From NCBI RefSeq assembly GCF_002192455.1, contig NZ_CP021744.1, forward strand, positions 3,874,001-3,938,000: a stretch of 64,000 nucleotides of DNA, written 5' to 3'. Within the stretch, counting starts at the first letter, position 1, and the number at the start of each line of letters is the position of its first letter. Positions 60,218-64,000 of the stretch are shown piece by piece. The translations under genes and the position numbers were made by a program. The notes below the pieces were generated by a model, which was not told the DNA's origin, made no database searches, and saw only the letters and a list, made by a program, of their open reading frames with translations. Origin of the DNA: Streptomyces albireticuli (GTDB lineage: Bacteria; Actinomycetota; Actinomycetes; Streptomycetales; Streptomycetaceae).

Positions 60218-60928
60218 TCAGCGCCGGCGGCGCGAGCGGCCGGCGGCCTTCGCGCGCTTGGCCGCGAAGCGCACCCCGCCGGGGCTCTCCCCGACCTCGA
60301 CGCGCACGACCGTGGACATCGGGTCCACGATGCCCTCGCCTACCTGGAGCACCGAGGTCCGCACGACACCGAGCTTGCTCAGCGCGGCACGGGCCCCCTT
60401 GAGCTCCTCCTCGGCTGTGTCGCCCTTGAGGGCCAGCATCTCGCCGTAGGGGCGCAGCAGCGGCACACCCCAGCCGGCCAGCCTGTCCAGCGGAGCCACC
60501 GCCCGGGCCGTCACCACGTGCACCGGCTGGACCTTGCCGAGCATCTCCTCGGCGCGGCCGCGGACGACCGTGACATGGTCCAGGCCCAGCAGCTCGACGA
60601 CCTCCTGGAGGAACGTCGTACGGCGCAGCAGCGGCTCCAGGAGCGTGATCTGGAGGTCGGGACGCACCAGGGCCAGCGGGATACCGGGCAGCCCGGCGCC
60701 CGAGCCCACATCGCACACCGAGACGCCGTCCGGCACGGCCTCGGAGAGCACCGCGCAGTTCAGCAGGTGCCGCTCCCAGAGCCGCGGAACCTCACGAGGC
60801 CCGATCAGGCCACGCCGTACGCCCGCGTCCGCGAGCAGCTCCGCGTACCGGATGGCCTCTGGCAGGCGGTCGCCGAAGACCTCCTGCGCCTCCGGTGGCG
60901 CCGGGGGGAGCTCCGCTGCCTCTTCCAC
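60218..60928 (-). CDS. rsmG: 16S rRNA m7G527 methyltransferase RsmG
   Basis: 236 residues. SAM-binding motif VSVCDVGSGAGLPGIPLALVRPD with LLEPLLRRTTFLQEVV, then VTARAVAPLDRL. RsmG methylates G527 of 16S rRNA; loss gives low-level streptomycin resistance and, in Streptomyces, higher antibiotic production. A basic tail of ~20 residues (AAKRAKAAGRSRRRR) ends the protein. GTG 60928. A hairpin lies between jag and rsmG, so it may be partly decoupled from the upstream operon. Confidence 0.96.
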   Translation of the reverse strand: MEEAAELPPAPPEAQEVFGDRLPEAIRYAELLADAGVRRGLIGPREVPRLWERHLLNCAVLSEAVPDGVSVCDVGSGAGLPGIPLALVRPDLQITLLEPLLRRTTFLQEVVELLGLDHVTVVRGRAEEMLGKVQPVHVVTARAVAPLDRLAGWGVPLLRPYGEMLALKGDTAEEELKGARAALSKLGVVRTSVLQVGEGIVDPMSTVVRVEVGESPGGVRFAAKRAKAAGRSRRRR

Positions 60929-60994
60929 GGGGAACCGTCCTTCCGTACGACGTCTCTCTGAAAGTCAGAGTCTGAATATCAGGCTGACAAGGAT

Positions 60995-61022
60995 CGGCCC
61001 CGCCTGCGAGCAGACGGGGCCG
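60995..61022 (-). terminator. Hairpin between jag and rsmG
   Basis: A 13-bp stem with one G-T pair (60995-61007 with 61010-61022) follows the jag stop by 36 bases. It may terminate part of the transcription before rsmG. Confidence 0.55.
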
Positions 61023-61057
61023 GACACACCTAGAAGCGGGATCTAGAAGGGCTGGAT

Positions 61058-61594
61058 TCAGGCCGGGAGGACAACCACGCGGCGCTGCGGCTCCTCGCCC
61101 TCGGACTCGCTGCTCAGACCGGCGGCGGCCACGGCGTCGTGGACGACCTTGCGCTCGAACGGCGTCATCGGGTCGAGCCTGACCGCCTGGCCCGTGCTCT
61201 TCGCCTCCTCGGCCGCCTTGGCGCCGACCTGCGCGAGCTCCTCGCGCTTACGGGCGCGGAAGCCGGCGATGTCGAGCATGAGGCGGCTGCGGTCGCCGGT
61301 CTCCCGGTTCACGGCGAGCCGGGTGAGCTCCTGGAGCGCCTCCAGCACCTCACCGTCGCGACCGACCAGCTTCTGGAGGTCACGGCTGGTCGAGTCGCTG
61401 ATGATCGACACCGCGGCACGGTCGGCCTCGACATCCATGTCGATGTCGCCGTCGAGGTCGGCGATGTCCAGCAGCCCCTCGAGGTAGTCGGCCGCGATCT
61501 CGCCTTCCTGCTCCAGGCGGGACAGGGTGTCGGTGCCCTCGGCGGCGGCACCGGTCTGAGGCTGCGTGTCCGTCACGGTGGACTCCTTCGTCAC
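61058..61594 (-). CDS. jag: Jag/KhpB RNA-binding protein (KH + R3H)
   Basis: 178 residues. An acidic N-terminal part with AADYLEGLLDIADLDGDI, a KH domain (RDLQKLVGRDGEVLEALQELTRLAVNRE, GRDG turn intact) and an R3H domain (RLDPMTPFERKVVHDAVA). Jag/KhpB binds RNA and affects cell division and elongation in Gram-positives. GTG 61594 overlaps the yidC stop by four bases; a second GTG six codons on is possible. Confidence 0.95.
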   Translation of the reverse strand: MTKESTVTDTQPQTGAAAEGTDTLSRLEQEGEIAADYLEGLLDIADLDGDIDMDVEADRAAVSIISDSTSRDLQKLVGRDGEVLEALQELTRLAVNRETGDRSRLMLDIAGFRARKREELAQVGAKAAEEAKSTGQAVRLDPMTPFERKVVHDAVAAAGLSSESEGEEPQRRVVVLPA

Positions 61595-62685
61595 TTCTTG
61601 GTCGGGTGCTTGGGCCGCTGCGGGCCGCCCTTGCGCTGCCCGGACTTGGCACTGCGGGCGGAGCCGCCGCCGGCCTGCTTGGGCTTGGGCTTGGCGTCCT
61701 CGGGCTTCTGCTTCTCCAGCGAGGTCTTGCCGGCCTCGGCGGGCGGGGTGGTGCCGGCGAGCTGGCGCTTGGCCTTCGGCTGCCGCTTGGGCTGCTGCCG
61801 GTTGGCGCGGGCGACCTCGGCCGCCTTCTTCGACTCGACCTCCGCCGGGTCCTCCTTCAGCTTGCCCTTGGCCCGCAGCCGGTCCTGGCGCTGGGTGAAG
61901 GCGATGCTGCCCGGGGTGGGGTTACGGCGGATGACGAACATCTGCTGGCCCAGGGTCCACACGTTGGTGGTCAGCCAGTAGACGAGGACACCGACCGGGA
62001 AGTTGATACCGAAGACGGCGAACATCACCGGGAAGACGTACATCAGCATCTTCTGCTGCTGCATGAACGGCGTCTTCACCGTGAGGTCGACGTTCTTCGT
62101 CATCAGCTGGCGCTGGGTGTAGAACTGCGACAGCGACATCAGAACGATCATGATGACCGTGACGACGCGGACGTCCGTCAGCGTGGCGCCGAGCTTCTCG
62201 ACCTTGGACGCGGAGTCCATGAACTTCACGGAGAGCGGGGCACCGAAGATGTGCGCCGACCGCGCGCTGTCGAGCAGCGACTTGTCGATGACACCGACCG
62301 TCTTGCCCTGCGCGATGTGGTTCAGGACCTGGTACAGCGAGATGAAGAAGGGCGACTGGGCCAGGATCGGGAGACAGCTCGAGAGAGGGTTGGTGCCCGT
62401 CTCCTTGTAGAGCTTCATCATCTCTTCGGACTGGCGCTGCTTGTCGCTCTTGTACCGCTCCTGGATCGCCTTCATCTTCGGCTGGAGCGCCTGCATGTTC
62501 CGCGTCGCCTTGATCTGCTTCACGAAGAGCGGGATCAGGCAGATACGGATCAGGACCACCAGCGAAACAATGGACAGACCCCACGCCCAGCCGCTGTCCT
62601 CGTCGAAGACCAGGCTGTACAGCGAGTGGAACTGGACGATGATCCAGGAAACTGCGGTATAGAGAGGACCGAGGATCGTGTCCAC
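61591..62685 (-). CDS. yidC: Membrane protein insertase YidC
   Basis: 364 residues. Five helices of the YidC2/Oxa1 type: the first long segment TILGPLYTAVSWIIVQFHSLYSLVF, then the WGLSIVSLVVLIRICLIPLFVKQIKA motif with the pore Arg, and a C-terminal ~95-residue tail rich in Lys/Pro/Ala that binds ribosomes. It inserts and folds membrane proteins with or without Sec. GTG 62685 has AAGGAG eight bases upstream. Confidence 0.97.
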   Translation of the reverse strand: MDTILGPLYTAVSWIIVQFHSLYSLVFDEDSGWAWGLSIVSLVVLIRICLIPLFVKQIKATRNMQALQPKMKAIQERYKSDKQRQSEEMMKLYKETGTNPLSSCLPILAQSPFFISLYQVLNHIAQGKTVGVIDKSLLDSARSAHIFGAPLSVKFMDSASKVEKLGATLTDVRVVTVIMIVLMSLSQFYTQRQLMTKNVDLTVKTPFMQQQKMLMYVFPVMFAVFGINFPVGVLVYWLTTNVWTLGQQMFVIRRNPTPGSIAFTQRQDRLRAKGKLKEDPAEVESKKAAEVARANRQQPKRQPKAKRQLAGTTPPAEAGKTSLEKQKPEDAKPKPKQAGGGSARSAKSGQRKGGPQRPKHPTKK

Positions 62686-62688
62686 GAA

Positions 62689-63006
62689 TCAGGCTCCTTG
62701 GGCGTTGGGCTGGGTCTCGGGCTGCGCGGCGGGCTCCGCGAGGGGGTGCCCACCCAGTCGGCTCCTCAGCCGCTGGTGCCAGACCGGACGCTTCCGGGGA
62801 GGGACGTGGTCGACGCCACCGAGCGACCACGGGTTGCAGCGCAGGATGCGCCAGGCCGTCAGCGCCGTTCCTTTGACCGCGCCGTGCACGGAGATGGCCT
62901 TGTAGCCATAGTGCGAGCACGACGGGTAGTACTTGCAGACCGGGCCCAGGAGTGGGCTGATGGTCCACTGGTAGAGCTTGATCAACCACAGCAGCGGGTA
63001 CTTCAC
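62689..63006 (-). CDS. yidD: Membrane insertion efficiency factor YidD
   Basis: 105 residues with the Cys-containing signature ISPLLGPVCKYYPSCSHYGYKAI and HGAVKGTALTAWRILRCNPW. YidD aids YidC-dependent insertion. GTG 63006 overlaps the end of rnpA by four bases; yidC starts four bases after its stop. The C-terminal ~30 residues are a variable tail. Confidence 0.95.
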   Translation of the reverse strand: MKYPLLWLIKLYQWTISPLLGPVCKYYPSCSHYGYKAISVHGAVKGTALTAWRILRCNPWSLGGVDHVPPRKRPVWHQRLRSRLGGHPLAEPAAQPETQPNAQGA

Positions 63007-63437
63007 CGTGCGCTCCCTCCCGGGCCTCGGCCAGGGTTCCGGGGGGTGTCCCCCGGGGGACCGGAACAGCGCGGCGCCCCTCCCAGCAGCCGCTGAAGCG
63101 CGGTGTCGAGATCACGGGCCAGCTGATCGTGGTCCGCCTCGCCCGCGCCGGGCAAGGCCCGTACGACCACAAGGCTACCGGCGGGCAGCTGATCCAGCCG
63201 GTCACGCATCAGGTGGCGCAGTCTCCGCTTCACCAGATTGCGGACGACGGCGATGCCCACGGCCTTGCTCACGACGAAACCCGCACGCGCCTGGGGAACA
63301 CTCTCCCCAGGCGTGTGCGGGTCCGTGGAACCTGCGCGTAGGTGGACGACGAGGAGCGGGCGGCCGGCCCGGCGCCCTCGGCGAACCGCGGTCGCAAAGT
63401 CCTCGCGCCGCCTCAGCCGAGACTCGGAAGGCAGCAC
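63003..63437 (-). CDS. rnpA: Ribonuclease P protein component
   Basis: 144 residues from GTG 63437 (LPSESRLRRREDFATAVRRG is the normal N-terminus; the frame extends further upstream without a good start). The RNR-type motif is VVRNLVKRRLRHLM. It forms RNase P with M1 RNA to mature tRNA 5' ends. Between rpmH and yidD, the universal order. Confidence 0.96.
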   Translation of the reverse strand: MLPSESRLRRREDFATAVRRGRRAGRPLLVVHLRAGSTDPHTPGESVPQARAGFVVSKAVGIAVVRNLVKRRLRHLMRDRLDQLPAGSLVVVRALPGAGEADHDQLARDLDTALQRLLGGAPRCSGPPGDTPRNPGRGPGGSAR

Positions 63438-63462
63438 GTCATGGACCTTGACGTCAGGATGA

Positions 63463-63600
63463 TCAGGCCGACAGGCGGGCGCGACCCTTGCCACGGCGGG
63501 ACGCGAGGATCGCGCGGCCGGCACGGGTGCGCATGCGCAGGCGGAAACCGTGGGTCTTCGCGCGACGACGGTTGTTCGGCTGGAAGGTGCGCTTGCTCAC
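63463..63600 (-). CDS. rpmH: 50S ribosomal protein L34
   Basis: 45 residues, translated by reading the minus strand: MSKRTFQPNNRRRAKTHGFR and onward to LSA, the complete L34. GTG 63600 has GGAG eight bases upstream. First gene of the rpmH-rnpA-yidD-yidC-jag set, divergent from dnaA outside the window. Confidence 0.97.
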   Translation of the reverse strand: MSKRTFQPNNRRRAKTHGFRLRMRTRAGRAILASRRGKGRARLSA

Positions 63601-63777
63601 TCGGGGGCTCCAGAAATGAATCGTGTGATGGCGGGACATCGCCTGGCTGTCACCGTGCGCCCACGAGAAGCTCGCAATACGCCCGAGTGCACCGCTTCAT
63701 GACCACCTCCCCGAAGGGGAAGCGGCCGTTGCCCATCGGAGGCAGGCGGCAGCAGCCATCGACAACTCGACCTGGTC

Positions 63778-63807
63778 ACGGTACGCGCGGCTACGCCATT
63801 CGGTCAA
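63778..63807 (-). promoter_or_regulatory. Promoter of rpmH operon
   Basis: On the minus strand: -35 TTGACC (63802-63807), 18-base spacer, -10 TACCGT (63778-63783). About 180 bases before rpmH. Confidence 0.7.
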
Positions 63808-63881
63808 ACCGGCAGTGCACCAGGGATACACCGTAGCGTCCCGCAGGGCGGTGAGTCGCCACGCCCCGCCTCATGGCACAT

Positions 63882-63902
63882 TTGTACACACCCTGTGGAC
63901 AA
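63882..63902. promoter_or_regulatory. Paired DnaA boxes in dnaA promoter
   Basis: TTGTACACA at 63882-63890 (one mismatch) and TGTGGACAA at 63894-63902, the exact Streptomyces box TTGTCCACA on the minus strand. They face each other three bases apart, just upstream of the dnaA promoter, fitting autoregulation by DnaA. Confidence 0.8.
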
Positions 63903-63906
63903 CGAC

Positions 63907-63936
63907 TTGAACCACGCACCTCGGCCTGACTACCGT
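63907..63936 (+). promoter_or_regulatory. Probable dnaA promoter
   Basis: -35 TTGAAC (63907-63912), 18-base spacer, -10 TACCGT (63931-63936), pointing off the right edge where dnaA is expected. Confidence 0.7.
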
Positions 63937-64000
63937 GGCTCAACTCCGAATCCTTCCCGACCGTCCCGAGAACCACACATTCGTGGGACTCCAGGGTTCC

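Larger units (their letters stand above)
63601..64000. other. rpmH-dnaA intergenic region (right edge)
   Basis: No gene. It carries promoters facing both ways and two DnaA boxes, described separately; the dnaA start is beyond the window. Confidence 0.75.

Noticed and set aside
1..64000. tRNA, rRNA, transposase or integrase genes
   Set aside because: None seen on reading through the window; no attachment sites or insertion-sequence ends could be supported, so no mobile element is called.

Overview
The window is high-GC actinobacterial chromosome and reads as a Streptomyces core region just to one side of the replication origin. Evidence: third-position GC bias, GTG/TTG starts, rare TTA codons, an SsgA sporulation protein, the block rpmH-rnpA-yidD-yidC-jag-rsmG-parA-parB, and nine parS-like sites (GTTTCACGTGAAAC). 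dnaA itself is not included, but its probable promoter with two DnaA boxes sits at the right edge, so oriC should lie just beyond base 64000. Gene names rest on recognised motifs and remembered family resemblance; no database was searched.

Left third (1-29350), more variable: a truncated membrane protein; a TerD-von Willebrand fusion; a tightly overlapping minus-strand set (XRE/TPR regulator, HATPase, a 63-residue basic protein, a 77-residue Cys/His protein) divergent from a NUDIX gene; thiC with a TPP riboswitch; a YibE/F transporter-like protein; ssgA without an adjacent ssgR; small membrane and cupin genes; a TTA-containing LysR gene; a second NUDIX; a large globin-reductase with a Gln-rich N-terminus; HAD phosphatase; a HbpS/GlcG-family gene whose natural start is out of frame; an MFS/MarR divergon; a TetR regulator with a Cys-rich tail; a class V aminotransferase; a serine hydrolase; a MerR-thioredoxin pair; an XRE/quinone oxidoreductase divergon; a lipoprotein; an ArsR-like regulator next to a peptide deformylase; and a dienelactone-hydrolase homologue lacking its nucleophile.

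Middle (29352-47000), core: dnaB with a cluster of DnaA-box-like sites upstream, a MATE exporter, the rpsF-ssb-rpsR-rplI operon, a FemX-like aminoacyltransferase and an alanine-racemase-like protein, a GT87-type mannosyltransferase, a bifunctional penicillin-binding protein, a PadR regulator with a perfect operator followed by inositol-phosphate synthase, an MFS protein and the CCA-adding enzyme.

Right third (47200-64000), origin-proximal core: DUF6049 exported protein, lipid II flippase MurJ, a separate membrane pseudokinase, SigM with anti-sigma RsmA, trxB (sigma-R type promoter) and trxA, a GNAT acetyltransferase, parAB, then the rsmG-jag-yidC-yidD-rnpA-rpmH set read towards the left. Themes are chromosome segregation and replication (dnaB, parAB, parS, DnaA boxes), envelope growth (PBP, FemX, MurJ, pseudokinase, YidC) and redox control (trxAB, SigM/RsmA).

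Most distinctive DNA-level signals: parS placed at the apex of intergenic hairpins and, inside genes, always in the frame that encodes Val-Ser-Arg-Glu-Thr; the DnaA-box cluster before dnaB; and the coupled XRE/HATPase/small-protein module.
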